From the NCBI GenBank assembly GCA_964521105.1, contig CAZFPO010000007.1, positions 1-60,403 of the forward strand: DNA of 60,403 nucleotides, in the 5' to 3' direction. The notes under the pieces were generated by a model. It was not told where the DNA came from, ran no database searches, and worked only from the letters and a program-made list of their open reading frames with translations. Of the stretch, positions 34,436 to 43,353 are shown one piece after another. A program made the position numbers and the translations under genes. The DNA comes from JAQUGA01 sp964521105. GTDB taxonomy: Bacteria; Bacteroidota; Bacteroidia; Bacteroidales; WCHB1-69. How positions within the stretch are numbered: position 1 is the stretch's first letter; each line of letters starts with the position of its first letter.

Positions 34436-35854
34436 ATGAACAAAAAAAAGCAGGTAATAAAATATATTGCTATTGACTACTTAAGTGCTCTTGCTGCTTG
34501 GTGTGTGTTTTTTGTGTATCGTAAATATAATGTAAATACAAAAATTTTTGAACATTTTTCCGAAAACATTCTATCCGACAATAATTTTTATATCGGAATA
34601 ATCTTGATTCCAATATTTTGGCTAATTATCTATACTTTTTCGGGATATTATCGAAAAATATATCGAAAATCGAGATTAAAAGAGCTTGAACAAACACTTT
34701 TTGTTACTCTTATTGGTACATTAATCATATTTTTTGCAATAATCCTCGACGACATCATTATTTCGTATCGAAATTATATAGAGTATTATCTTTTTCTTTT
34801 CTCAACTCATTTTGCTTTTACTTACATTCCTCGCTTTATTATTACTTCATACACTGTTCGTAAAATTCATAAAGGAATAATAGGTTTTAATACTATTTTG
34901 GTTGGCAGCGATGAGGTAGCTCTTGAAGTTTTTCAAAGAGTTAAAAAACAAAATGTCCAATCGGGGAATAAATTTATTGGATATGTTTATTTAAATAACG
35001 AAAATCCCCATATAATCGATAAATACCTACCTTGTTTGGGTGAAATTACTGAACTAAAAGAGATTATTGTAAACAATGATATTGAGGAAGTTATAATTGC
35101 AGTTCAGAATGGGAAACGCAAATATTTAGAACAAATATTTGCGGTAATTGAAAACACAAATGTTGTAATTAAAATTATCCCTCAAATTCAAGACATTTTA
35201 TTGGGGTCGGTTAAAATGACATCGGTATTGCAGGAGCCTTTAATACAGATATTTCAGGATTTAATGCCCGAATGGCAAAAACAAATTAAACGGCTAATGG
35301 ATGTTTTTTTGTCTTGTTTAGCTATTATTTTTCTTTTACCAATGTATCTATTTTTAGCCATTGGGGTAAAACGGACTTCCAAAGGGCCTATTTTATATAA
35401 ACAAACTCGAGTTGGGTTAAAAGGCAAACCATTTTCGATTTTAAAATTTAGGTCAATGTATGTCGATTCGGAAAAAGACGGTCCTCAATTGTCATCTAAA
35501 GAAGATTCACGAATAACTTCTTTTGGTAAATTTATGCGAAAAATGAGATTAGATGAGTTACCACAATTTTTTAATGTCATAAAAGGCGAAATGTCGTTAG
35601 TTGGTCCTCGTCCTGAAAGACAATTTTATATTGACCAAATTATTAAAATTGCTCCACATTACCGATTATTACATCGCATAAAACCCGGAATTACATCATG
35701 GGGGCAAGTAAAGTACGGCTACGCCGAAAATGTTGAACAAATGATTGAACGATTAAGATATGATTTAGTATATCTTGAAAACATGTCGTTGCAAATGGAC
35801 ATAAAAATTTTAATTCATACTGCCTTAATAGTTTTACAAGGACGCGGTAAGTAA
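34436..35854 (+). CDS. Undecaprenyl-phosphate sugar phosphotransferase (polyprenyl initiating transferase, WcaJ/WbaP-like)
   Basis: Protein of 472 residues that starts a repeat unit by moving sugar-1-phosphate from a nucleotide sugar to undecaprenyl phosphate. There are four N-terminal membrane segments, a CoA-binding-like Rossmann region (~135-240), a hairpin membrane helix (RLMDVFLSCLAIIFLLPMYL) and the catalytic C-terminus: GPILYKQTRVGLKGKPFSI, LKFRSMYVDSEKDGPQ, MRKMRLDELPQFFNVIKGEM, SLVGPRPER. All family landmarks are present. The preceding lipoprotein could serve the same polysaccharide pathway; no other transferase or polymerase is adjacent. Confidence 0.92.
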   Translation: MNKKKQVIKYIAIDYLSALAAWCVFFVYRKYNVNTKIFEHFSENILSDNNFYIGIILIPIFWLIIYTFSGYYRKIYRKSRLKELEQTLFVTLIGTLIIFFAIILDDIIISYRNYIEYYLFLFSTHFAFTYIPRFIITSYTVRKIHKGIIGFNTILVGSDEVALEVFQRVKKQNVQSGNKFIGYVYLNNENPHIIDKYLPCLGEITELKEIIVNNDIEEVIIAVQNGKRKYLEQIFAVIENTNVVIKIIPQIQDILLGSVKMTSVLQEPLIQIFQDLMPEWQKQIKRLMDVFLSCLAIIFLLPMYLFLAIGVKRTSKGPILYKQTRVGLKGKPFSILKFRSMYVDSEKDGPQLSSKEDSRITSFGKFMRKMRLDELPQFFNVIKGEMSLVGPRPERQFYIDQIIKIAPHYRLLHRIKPGITSWGQVKYGYAENVEQMIERLRYDLVYLENMSLQMDIKILIHTALIVLQGRGK

Positions 35855-35946
35855 TTTAAAATAAACACTTTAACATTTATCTTTTGTTTTAAGCCATAAA
35901 TTTTTAAATTATATCAAAATAAATTTATCTCTCCTATAAATTTATA

Positions 35947-35954
35947 TAAATTTG
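35947..35954 (+). promoter_or_regulatory. -7 element (TAAATTTG) of the first PiT gene
   Basis: TAAATTTG lies 24 bases before the ATG at 35979. It supports an independent transcript and the shorter start. Confidence 0.5.
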
Positions 35955-35978
35955 CAATCTATTTTAAAAAATTTAAAA

Positions 35979-37394
35979 ATGTTTGGATTAGATTTAGGAT
36001 TAACCATTTTGCTCATAATTTGTGTATTAGCCGTTGGAGCTTTTGAATTTATAAATGGGTTTCACGATACGGCTAACGCGGTGGCAACAGTAATTTATAC
36101 CCGTTCTCTAAAACCCCAATCGGCAGTTATTTGGTCGGGATTTTGGAATTTTGTAGGGGTAAATATTGGAGGCATTGCAGTAGCCATTGGTATCATAAAT
36201 TTATTACCAATGGAAGCATTAATCGACCAAAATGTTTATCATAATGTAGCCATGGTTTTAGCCCTATTACTTACCGCAATAATATGGAATTTAGCTACTT
36301 GGTATTTTGGTATACCTTGTTCAAGTTCTCATACATTAATAGGGTCGATTTTTGGAGTTGGCTTAGCATTTATGTTTATTAGCGAAACAGGCTCAATTGC
36401 GTTAAATTGGAAAAAAATGGCTGATGCAGGTTTGTCGCTATTAGTCTCTCCAATTTTTGGTTTAGGATTAGCATTACTATTAATGTTAGTTTTTAAAAAA
36501 ACAATTAAGAAAAAAAGATTTTTTTTACCAGCCGATCCAAACAAAAAACCACCATTTTGGATTCGTTCGCTTTTAATTTTGTCCTGCTTTAGTGTTAGTT
36601 ATTCGCATGGTTCAAACGATGGACAAAAAGGAGTAGGTTTAATGATGATAGTGTTAATTAGCCTTTTACCTGCAAAATTTGCCATTGACCACTCTAAAAA
36701 TTTGAGCAACATGGTTGGAAATACACAAGTTATTTCATACTATTTAAACAAAATTGATACAATAAATCTTGATGATAAAAACTTAGTTTTACTTAACACT
36801 ATTAAAAAAGATGTTGATGAAATTAATCACCTTGTAATCGGCAATATCATCACTTCGGATATTGAAGAATCTAAACGCTTTCAAGTGCGTACAGATATTA
36901 TAACCATATCTCGTTCACTCGAAAAATTGTTAAGCAATGATGAAATTGTTAAAAACTCAAAATTCTCATCAAATGATATAGCACGACTAAAATCGAATAT
37001 TAGTGAATTAAAATCCTTTACCGAATTTGCTCCTTGGTGGGTTATTCTTTTTATCTCTGTTTCTTTGGGTTTAGGAACCATGATCGGCTGGAAACGAATA
37101 GTAACTACCATTGGCGAAAAAATTGGCAAAAGTCATCTTTCGTATGCCCAAGGTGCAAGTGCTCAAATTGTTGCTGCAAGTACTATTTCAGCTTCTTCAC
37201 TACTTGGTTTGCCAGTAAGTACCACACACGTCCTTTCATCAGGCATTGCTGGCACTATGATGGCCGAAGGTGGTGCTGGTAATTTACAAGGCAAAACAAT
37301 TAAAAACATTGCTATTGCATGGATTATTACTATTCCCGTAACTATTGGACTTTCTTGTGGTTTGTTTTTATTGTTTCGCTTGTTTGTAATTTAG
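35979..37394 (+). CDS. Inorganic phosphate transporter, PiT family (copy 1)
   Basis: Polytopic membrane protein of 471 residues. The two PiT signature repeats are present: GFHDTANAVATVIYTR near residue 25 and PVSTTHVLSSGIAGTM near residue 415, plus GIPCSSSHTLIGSIFGVGLA and YSHGSNDGQKGVGLMMI. A soluble loop (~245-340) separates the two halves. The start ATG 35979 (MFGLDLGL) matches that of copy 2 at 43354; a TTG 27 bases upstream overlaps the -7 element. It imports phosphate by symport with H+ or Na+. Copy 2 is nearly the same in the membrane core. Confidence 0.92.
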   Translation: MFGLDLGLTILLIICVLAVGAFEFINGFHDTANAVATVIYTRSLKPQSAVIWSGFWNFVGVNIGGIAVAIGIINLLPMEALIDQNVYHNVAMVLALLLTAIIWNLATWYFGIPCSSSHTLIGSIFGVGLAFMFISETGSIALNWKKMADAGLSLLVSPIFGLGLALLLMLVFKKTIKKKRFFLPADPNKKPPFWIRSLLILSCFSVSYSHGSNDGQKGVGLMMIVLISLLPAKFAIDHSKNLSNMVGNTQVISYYLNKIDTINLDDKNLVLLNTIKKDVDEINHLVIGNIITSDIEESKRFQVRTDIITISRSLEKLLSNDEIVKNSKFSSNDIARLKSNISELKSFTEFAPWWVILFISVSLGLGTMIGWKRIVTTIGEKIGKSHLSYAQGASAQIVAASTISASSLLGLPVSTTHVLSSGIAGTMMAEGGAGNLQGKTIKNIAIAWIITIPVTIGLSCGLFLLFRLFVI

Positions 37395-37653
37395 TTGTAT
37401 TACAAAATTTAAAAAATAAAACTCACTTCCCTACTACCAAAATAATTAACGTAGCCATCAGACGTTTATTCAGACTATAAAAAAGACCTAAACGATTGTT
37501 ATTATAAATTATCTTTAGCATTAATAAAATATTATAAAAAATCAAATCTATATTATTAATTAACTTTCAAGTAACAATAAAATCACATCTAACTATTGAC
37601 AAAGGTTTAATTTTGTTTTATATTTGCAAGCAGGAAAATTAAAATTATTAATT
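37395..37653. other. Intergenic region upstream of the poly-C surface-protein gene
   Basis: A 259-base AT-rich stretch after the first PiT gene, ending in the promoter at 37596-37626 for the poly-C-containing gene. Apart from that promoter I see no gene, RNA or repeat in it. Confidence 0.6.
37596..37626 (+). promoter_or_regulatory. Promoter of the poly-C surface-protein gene
   Basis: TTG at 37596-37598 (TTGAC) and TATATTTG at 37619-37626, separated by 20 bases, form a complete Bacteroidota promoter. The predicted start near 37632 puts the ATG at 37654 first in the message, 5' of the C tract, so the tract lies within the translated region rather than in the promoter. Confidence 0.7.
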
Positions 37654-37734
37654 ATGAGAAGCATTCCCCCCCCCCCCCCCAAGTTTAAATTTCGTTCAGC
37701 AAAAGCCCTATCAAAGCGAAAAACTCACATTTAA
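37654..37734 (+). other. Upstream start and short frame that meets a stop in the 15-C register
   Basis: ATG AGA AGC ATT is followed by five Pro codons from the 15-C run, then 18 more codons to TAA at 37732-37734. It is probably the true beginning of the 37781 surface-protein gene, thrown out of frame by the tract length. If one C is removed (14) the frame continues without a stop to and through the ATG at 37781. The 42-residue leader so added includes KIKFLIIF, which completes a Sec signal peptide. Confidence 0.6.
37666..37680. repeat. Homopolymer tract of 15 C (candidate phase-variation switch)
   Basis: Fifteen consecutive C in an AT-rich genome, the only such tract in the window. It lies 12 bases inside a reading frame that begins at ATG 37654 under a recognisable promoter. 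Tracts of this kind change length by slipped-strand mispairing and switch genes on and off. Lengths of 11, 14 or 17 C would be ON and the assembled 15 would be OFF. Homopolymer length in assemblies is often uncertain. Confidence 0.8.
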
Positions 37735-37780
37735 ATCAACTTCTGTTGATTATGTAAAAATTAAATTTTTAATAATTTTT

Positions 37781-40700
37781 ATGTTATCAGTTTTTTCATC
37801 TAATATTTCAACATTTGGACAATTAAGAGATTGTGCAGCAACTGGAGTATGCTTTGAAACAGCAAAGTTACTCTATGACCCTGGTGATAGTACATGGACT
37901 TATCATAATTATGAATATAATTGTTGCCCTTTGAGGTACTATTCTCAGCCACAAAACCCACCATTTTGTCAATTAGTTGAACTTGAAGCATGCGAATGTA
38001 TAAGAAATATTTATATTAGTGGGTGTTTAGAAGGCAACATAACTGTTAAATTATATGATAAAGACAGTATTTTTATTCGAAATTTAGCTACAAACATTCA
38101 AAGTGATAGTTTATTTAATAATGGCTGTATGAGTATTGATGTTGCGGGACTTTATTTTATCAAAGTTGAATTTACTATTGCTAATCAAACAACTGTTTAC
38201 GGGTGGTATACCATCAATGTAGTTAACGGGACAAATAACTTGAATGAATTAAATATTCAAACACCAACTGAAATTTGTTTAGGACAAAACCTTTGCACAA
38301 ACATTAGTGGAGCAAATATTGAAATGGATTATCAAATTTTTTGGAATAATGTGTTAAAAATTTCTTCTTCAATAACTCCGCCTGCATCTTCTGCCAATTA
38401 TTGCTTTGTACCACAATCAAATGGTGTTGGTGAATTAAAAATATTAGTTAAAAGTAATTGTGGAGATAGTGTTTTTTATACAAGAAGTGTAAATGTAAAA
38501 TCATTCACAAATTTTACATATCCAAATCCAGTATATGTAAATCAACCTTTTAGTGTCAATTCAATTACATGGTGCAACGGACCAATTTCGGGTGCAACTT
38601 ATGTTTGGAATTGGGGCGATGGTAGTGCAAACAGTTATACGCAACTACCTTCTCATACATACACAAATCCAGGCACATACAATATAACTCTTACCATTTC
38701 AAATTCAACAGGAAGTCAAACCATTTCGAAGCAAATACAGGTCAATTCATTACCAATTAAACCAACTGTTACTGGAAATTTCAATAATTGTAAACTTACA
38801 AATACATATACAATTACAAATGCACAAAATGGAACCACATATAATTGGTCTGCTACTTATTGTAACTCTATACCACCAGGCAGTTCTAGTTCAAAAACAA
38901 TAACTTGGTTTAACAACGCTAATTTCCCAGACCCACCTTTACGCGACAGCATAAGAATAATATCAAATAACGGCTGTGCAGATACTTCTTATTTCAGAGT
39001 TTGGGAATGTTGTACAAAAGTTGGATCTTCCACATTTAGCGACACCATTTTTAAAAATGCTTTTTTTAATACAACGGTAATGCTAAATGGGATTATTACA
39101 ATTGATTCAAATATAACTTGGAGTAGTAAAATAATTCAAATGGGACCAGAAGCTAAAATCATTATTAACTCACCATACAAACTAAAAATTCGCGTTTCTG
39201 AAATTTCTGCTGGCTGCAATTATATGTGGGATGGAATATATCCAATAACAACAGGAGAAATTGAAATTGACACTTCTACTGTGTCTGATGCTTATAATGC
39301 TATAGTATCTAATAACGGGGCAAAATATTCACTGTATGGAGCAATTTTAAATAAAAATTTGATAGGAATTTCAGTAAACAGCTATTCTGGCACACACCCA
39401 GGGTTAATTAGGAACAGTGTTTTTAGTTCGGTTGACGGTTTTGGAAATGCTTCAAATTTAATTAACCCTTACACAAGTAGAAGAGGAATTGCAGGAATAA
39501 AATTAAGTGGAATTAACGCAATAACTATTGGTAATAATTTAAGCACTTCATACATTAATACTTTTAAACATCTTGATTATGGAATATGGATTAACAGCTC
39601 AAATGCTACTGTATATAATAACTATTTTGGACCCTTCCCCAAAACATCGGGCTTTATACCCGATAATGGTTATGGAATATATGCCGACAAAGACGGAACA
39701 ACAGCAAACACCATTAATGTTGGTAGTTTAAGCATTAACCGCTATTATTCAAATACATTTCAAAATTGTGCAGTTGGTATAAGGGCTGTTCATTCTTTTA
39801 ATTTAAACGTATTACGAAATACTTTTAATTTGAATGATTTTGCTAATTTTATAACCGATAATTACGACCGTAACGTTGTATATAACACAAACACATTTAC
39901 AAATAATCAAGTTGGAATTTGGTGTAATAATTTTGCTGGTACCACGCAAAATATATTAAACAATACCATGACAAATACCACAACAGGTGTTTATTTGAGC
40001 AATAATGTGGCAACACCAATTGTTGAAGTTGAAATTAGTGGAAATCGTTTTTCCTATTTAAATGGGACATCAACTTATAATTTGGCAAATGGAATAGGAT
40101 TGACGAATGTACGAGGTTATAACGATTTTTATTTAGGAGAAAAAAAATCTCACATTTATGCAAATACAATTAATTTTGCTGGAGTTGATACAGCTGCAGG
40201 TATCGTAAGAAGCGGTATTAGAGTTGAAAATTCACCTTTTTGTTTTATTGAAAAAAATGCTGTTTCATACAGTATGGTATCAATTACCAGAGATGTTGTT
40301 GCAAACAATTTAAACGGGATAAATATTATTTTATCGGCAAATACCGAATTATGTAGCGATACTTTAATGTATTTGGGCAATGGAGTTAGGGTGCAAGGCA
40401 ATTGTAACTATTCAAAGTTTATTTTGAATGTTTTTAAAAGAGCAAATGGATATGCAACAAATCGTTCGTATGGATTTAATTTTCAAAGTGCAACGGTCGG
40501 ACCGCAAGGTTTTGTCAATTATCCCGATACAATAACATACGACAATGCTTTTGAACCTAATTATCCAACAGCGATAGCATATCGAGGTATTGGTAATATT
40601 GTTAATTCCGACAAGTGGTGGTATAAATTTAATAACACTAAGTATTGGTTTGATTATCCGAATAGGCAAATTGCAACAAATTATTTTAAAGATGTAAGGT

Positions 40701-41461
40701 ATAATCCCATTGTTTCTTGTGGCTATTCATACGATGATGGAATGTACTTAGTTATGGATAATGAAAGTACATCCGAAACAAACGTAAGTGCTTATTTTGA
40801 AAATGAGACCGAAAACCGATATTTCGATCAATTTTATGCTTTGCAGAACAGTGTAAACAGTCAGGGCATCAATTTAAACGGAACTAGTAATAATGAATAT
40901 AAAAACAGACTCTTATATATCAAGGTTAACAACTTAATCAATAATGGTGAATATATTAAGGCTGACTCATTAAACAATCTTATTGAACCGTTAAACTTGA
41001 TTGAGCAAAATATGAAAACCGTAAATAAAATATATCTTCGTACGTGGGCTACTGGTAACTATAACATTCCCGAAGATGACTATAATACATTGCTGGAAAT
41101 AGCTTGGCAAAACCCTTCAACGTCAGGTTATGGAGTAATAGGAGCATGGGTAATGACGCAAAGGTTTGATGCGATAAATAACGATAAAAAGCATACAAAT
41201 ATCAATCTCGTTCATATTGATTCTAAGATAAAATTATTTCCTAATCCGGCTAAAGATAAATTAACTGTCAGTGGTATTGAAAAGGTTAGTACAATTGCTA
41301 TTAATAATGTTCTAGGGCATCTGATTCGAAAAATTGAGAATCAATCGGAAAATAACACGATAGAGGTATCTTTAAAAGGGATAGGTAAAGGGATTTATAT
41401 TTTAAGTTTTTATGATATAAATGGTATAATAATTTACAACGAAAAATTAATTGTTGATTGA
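37781..41461 (+). CDS. Large secreted PKD / beta-helix protein with T9SS sorting domain, putatively phase-variable
   Basis: Surface or secreted protein of 1226 residues from ATG 37781. In order: an N-terminal Cys-rich beta region (~15-230), a PKD domain (~270-325, with WNWGDGSANSY and HTYTNPGTYNITLTI), a right-handed parallel beta-helix (~500-900, repeated forms such as NNYFGPF, LRNTFNLN, NNTMTNTTTGVYLSNN, ISGNRF), and a type A T9SS C-terminal domain (KLFPNPAKDKLTVSG...GKGIYILSFYD). It is probably exported by Sec, then by T9SS, and anchored at the surface as an adhesin or glycan-binding protein. From 37781 the signal peptide is incomplete; the start at 37654 would complete it if the C tract had 14 C. 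Confidence 0.85.
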   Translation: MLSVFSSNISTFGQLRDCAATGVCFETAKLLYDPGDSTWTYHNYEYNCCPLRYYSQPQNPPFCQLVELEACECIRNIYISGCLEGNITVKLYDKDSIFIRNLATNIQSDSLFNNGCMSIDVAGLYFIKVEFTIANQTTVYGWYTINVVNGTNNLNELNIQTPTEICLGQNLCTNISGANIEMDYQIFWNNVLKISSSITPPASSANYCFVPQSNGVGELKILVKSNCGDSVFYTRSVNVKSFTNFTYPNPVYVNQPFSVNSITWCNGPISGATYVWNWGDGSANSYTQLPSHTYTNPGTYNITLTISNSTGSQTISKQIQVNSLPIKPTVTGNFNNCKLTNTYTITNAQNGTTYNWSATYCNSIPPGSSSSKTITWFNNANFPDPPLRDSIRIISNNGCADTSYFRVWECCTKVGSSTFSDTIFKNAFFNTTVMLNGIITIDSNITWSSKIIQMGPEAKIIINSPYKLKIRVSEISAGCNYMWDGIYPITTGEIEIDTSTVSDAYNAIVSNNGAKYSLYGAILNKNLIGISVNSYSGTHPGLIRNSVFSSVDGFGNASNLINPYTSRRGIAGIKLSGINAITIGNNLSTSYINTFKHLDYGIWINSSNATVYNNYFGPFPKTSGFIPDNGYGIYADKDGTTANTINVGSLSINRYYSNTFQNCAVGIRAVHSFNLNVLRNTFNLNDFANFITDNYDRNVVYNTNTFTNNQVGIWCNNFAGTTQNILNNTMTNTTTGVYLSNNVATPIVEVEISGNRFSYLNGTSTYNLANGIGLTNVRGYNDFYLGEKKSHIYANTINFAGVDTAAGIVRSGIRVENSPFCFIEKNAVSYSMVSITRDVVANNLNGINIILSANTELCSDTLMYLGNGVRVQGNCNYSKFILNVFKRANGYATNRSYGFNFQSATVGPQGFVNYPDTITYDNAFEPNYPTAIAYRGIGNIVNSDKWWYKFNNTKYWFDYPNRQIATNYFKDVRYNPIVSCGYSYDDGMYLVMDNESTSETNVSAYFENETENRYFDQFYALQNSVNSQGINLNGTSNNEYKNRLLYIKVNNLINNGEYIKADSLNNLIEPLNLIEQNMKTVNKIYLRTWATGNYNIPEDDYNTLLEIAWQNPSTSGYGVIGAWVMTQRFDAINNDKKHTNINLVHIDSKIKLFPNPAKDKLTVSGIEKVSTIAINNVLGHLIRKIENQSENNTIEVSLKGIGKGIYILSFYDINGIIIYNEKLIVD

Positions 41462-41473
41462 TTTTTTATTATC

Positions 41474-41500
41474 TCGTAGTTGCCTTAATGGCAACTACGA
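41474..41500. repeat. Hairpin between the two T9SS cargo genes
   Basis: TCGTAGTTGCC (41474-41484) pairs perfectly with GGCAACTACGA (41490-41500) around a 5-base loop, 12 bases after the surface-protein stop and 13 before the next ATG. No T-run follows, so it may be a weak terminator or an mRNA-stabilising or processing hairpin that sets expression of the second gene. Confidence 0.6.
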
Positions 41501-41513
41501 TTAACATTGAAAA

Positions 41514-42908
41514 ATGAAGAAATATTTTATTTATTTATTTATTTTATTTTGCAACTGGATAAATGCTCAAAATTTAGTTCCAAATGCTAGTTTTGAGGAT
41601 ACTATTAAACTTTTTGAATATAGTACGGGCTATAGTGGTCGGCGTATTGACGATGGATGTAAATTCTGGTATGGTTCTGCTGGTGGGATACCTGATTATT
41701 TCCATTTAGGGTTCAATCAAGTAGATTCTGCAATTGGTTGGATAGAAGATGGAAATACTGCAAGTGGAATACCAAATAACTATTTTGCAAATAATTTATA
41801 TCCCCGAACAGGAATTGCTTATGCGGGCATTAGTTTGCTTTTACAGCCTTATCCTAATAACAGTAACCCTGATACAACGGTATATTTGGACTCGTGTTTT
41901 TGGCGTGAAATATTAGGTGTAAACTTACTTTCTCATCTAATAGAAGGCAAATGTTATAAAGTACAATTATACCTACATGCAACATTCCGTCGTACTTCTT
42001 TGGCAACAGATGCATTTGATGTTTACTTTGCATCTTTACAAGACTTTAGTTACTACGATTACGGGTTAACTTACAATGATAGCCTAGATTATTTAATACC
42101 AGGTAGATGTGGTGCACTTTACAACTCATTTTTACATTTTTCACCACCCCAACTATCAACGCAAAGGGGACATTTTTATACAGATACCACTCGTTGGGAA
42201 AAAGTAGAATTCGAATATATTGCAGATGGTACAGAAGTTCAAATGAGTTTGGGATACTTAAGACCGAATTTATTTGAAGAATCTGGATTTTTGAGTTTTC
42301 CTATTACAAACCAAAATCTTTATGATCCAATTCATTTCAACTCCGTTTATCTATTCATAGATGACGTATCCGTTTATCCCTGCGATGCACTGGAGTATCC
42401 GGCAGATATTGGCATAGAAGATACGTGTATAAACAAGGGTTCGCCAATAGTGCTTGGCGGTTTGCCAAAAGAGGAGTATTTGTATTGGTGGTACGATAGC
42501 CACGATAGTTTAATAAGCCGGCAGAGCAGTATAACGGTTTATCCCACACAGGATACAAGTTTTGTATTGGTGCAAAAGGATTTTAAATTTGATGAAACAC
42601 GAGATACAGTGCACATCAAAGTAGGTAATTGTCTGCCACTACCACCCGATTATAGCGGTTATGATTTTGCCATTTATCCCAATCCAAATTATGGCGATTT
42701 TCAGGTGCGGTTCAACACTGCAGTTCCCGAAGGAGCAGTGTTGGAGTTGTATGATTTGTTGGGACGTAAATTAGCAGAATACCCACTTTCGGGCAGTGGA
42801 AATATTGCTAACATAAATGGCATCGAAGTATCATCAGCAATTTATTACGCCACGGTTGTAGTGCCAAATAGTTTTAGAAAAAGTGTAAAAATGGTGATAA
42901 TGAAATAA
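41514..42908 (+). CDS. Secreted protein with T9SS type A sorting domain
   Basis: Protein of 464 residues with a signal peptide ending at NWINAQ, then NLVPNASFEDT, the common opening of Bacteroidota surface proteins with a jelly-roll carbohydrate-binding-like domain (~22-300). A small Ig/beta domain follows (~300-370, with PADIGIEDTCINKGSPIVLGG) and a T9SS C-terminal domain (IYPNPNYGDFQVRFNT...YDLLGRKLAEYPL). From about 42360 to the end the base composition looks richer in GC than upstream, suggesting that the C-terminal module may have been exchanged. It lies 52 bases after the large surface-protein gene and may be cotranscribed. Confidence 0.85.
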   Translation: MKKYFIYLFILFCNWINAQNLVPNASFEDTIKLFEYSTGYSGRRIDDGCKFWYGSAGGIPDYFHLGFNQVDSAIGWIEDGNTASGIPNNYFANNLYPRTGIAYAGISLLLQPYPNNSNPDTTVYLDSCFWREILGVNLLSHLIEGKCYKVQLYLHATFRRTSLATDAFDVYFASLQDFSYYDYGLTYNDSLDYLIPGRCGALYNSFLHFSPPQLSTQRGHFYTDTTRWEKVEFEYIADGTEVQMSLGYLRPNLFEESGFLSFPITNQNLYDPIHFNSVYLFIDDVSVYPCDALEYPADIGIEDTCINKGSPIVLGGLPKEEYLYWWYDSHDSLISRQSSITVYPTQDTSFVLVQKDFKFDETRDTVHIKVGNCLPLPPDYSGYDFAIYPNPNYGDFQVRFNTAVPEGAVLELYDLLGRKLAEYPLSGSGNIANINGIEVSSAIYYATVVVPNSFRKSVKMVIMK

Positions 42909-42918
42909 TTCTCTTATA

Positions 42919-43100
42919 TGAAAATTTGAAGATGATATGATTTGAAAATTAAACGGAGGTTGAGCCCGCCATGGCGAATAAAGCCCTCGAAACCGTATTT
43001 TAAATTTGAAAATTTGAAGATGAGATGATTTGAAGATTTGAAAATATGCTAATGATTTAATGTTCTAATTTTTAATTATGAAAATTTGAAATGCTGAAAT
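42919..43100. repeat. Degenerate AT-rich repeats flanking a palindromic GC-rich core
   Basis: The unit AAAATTTGAAGATGATATGA (from 42920) recurs as AAAATTTGAAGATGAGATGA (from 43009) with the following TTTGAA, and in weaker form near 43080. Between them lies a GC-rich core of ~50 bases (42952-42999) that contains the perfect 10-base palindrome CGCCATGGCG and ends in ACGG...CCGT. Such 'atttgaagattt' arrays recur in intergenic DNA of many Bacteroidota; their source is not known to me. Confidence 0.65.
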
Positions 43101-43318
43101 ACACACTTTTTTAAACACTACCAACACTGCAGTTTATTCCTAATGCAAAACTTGAGTAAAGACTGTTTACATTTTTTTTGAAAATATTGTTTAAATTATT
43201 TAGTAAACATACTGCTGTAATTCAAACATATACAATCTTTAACATTGAGGTAAACAAAACTTAATCTAAACTTAACATTGGATTGTGGATAATATTTATC
43301 TGCTTTATAAAATAAATT

Positions 43319-43326
43319 TAATTTTG
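43319..43326 (+). promoter_or_regulatory. -7 element (TAATTTTG) of the second PiT gene
   Basis: TAATTTTG lies 27 bases ahead of the ATG at 43354 and shows that copy 2 has its own promoter element, in a setting similar to that of copy 1. Confidence 0.45.
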
Positions 43327-43353
43327 CCGAACTAACAATTAAAATAAATTAAA

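Larger units (their letters stand above)
42909..43353. other. Gene-free stretch with degenerate repeats and a GC-rich core
   Basis: A 445-base region between the second T9SS gene and the second PiT gene. Its first 190 bases contain the degenerate 'aaaatttgaagatga' repeats and GC-rich core described separately. The rest is AT-rich and ends in the -7 element TAATTTTG at 43319-43326 of the PiT gene. No gene or RNA is seen. Confidence 0.75.

Noticed and set aside
37666..37680. C tract as a pure two-colour sequencing artefact
   Set aside because: Poly-G/C artefacts do occur, but this tract has unique sequence on both sides, a promoter and ATG before it, and a frame relation to the next gene that makes biological sense. 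The caution is kept in the finding.
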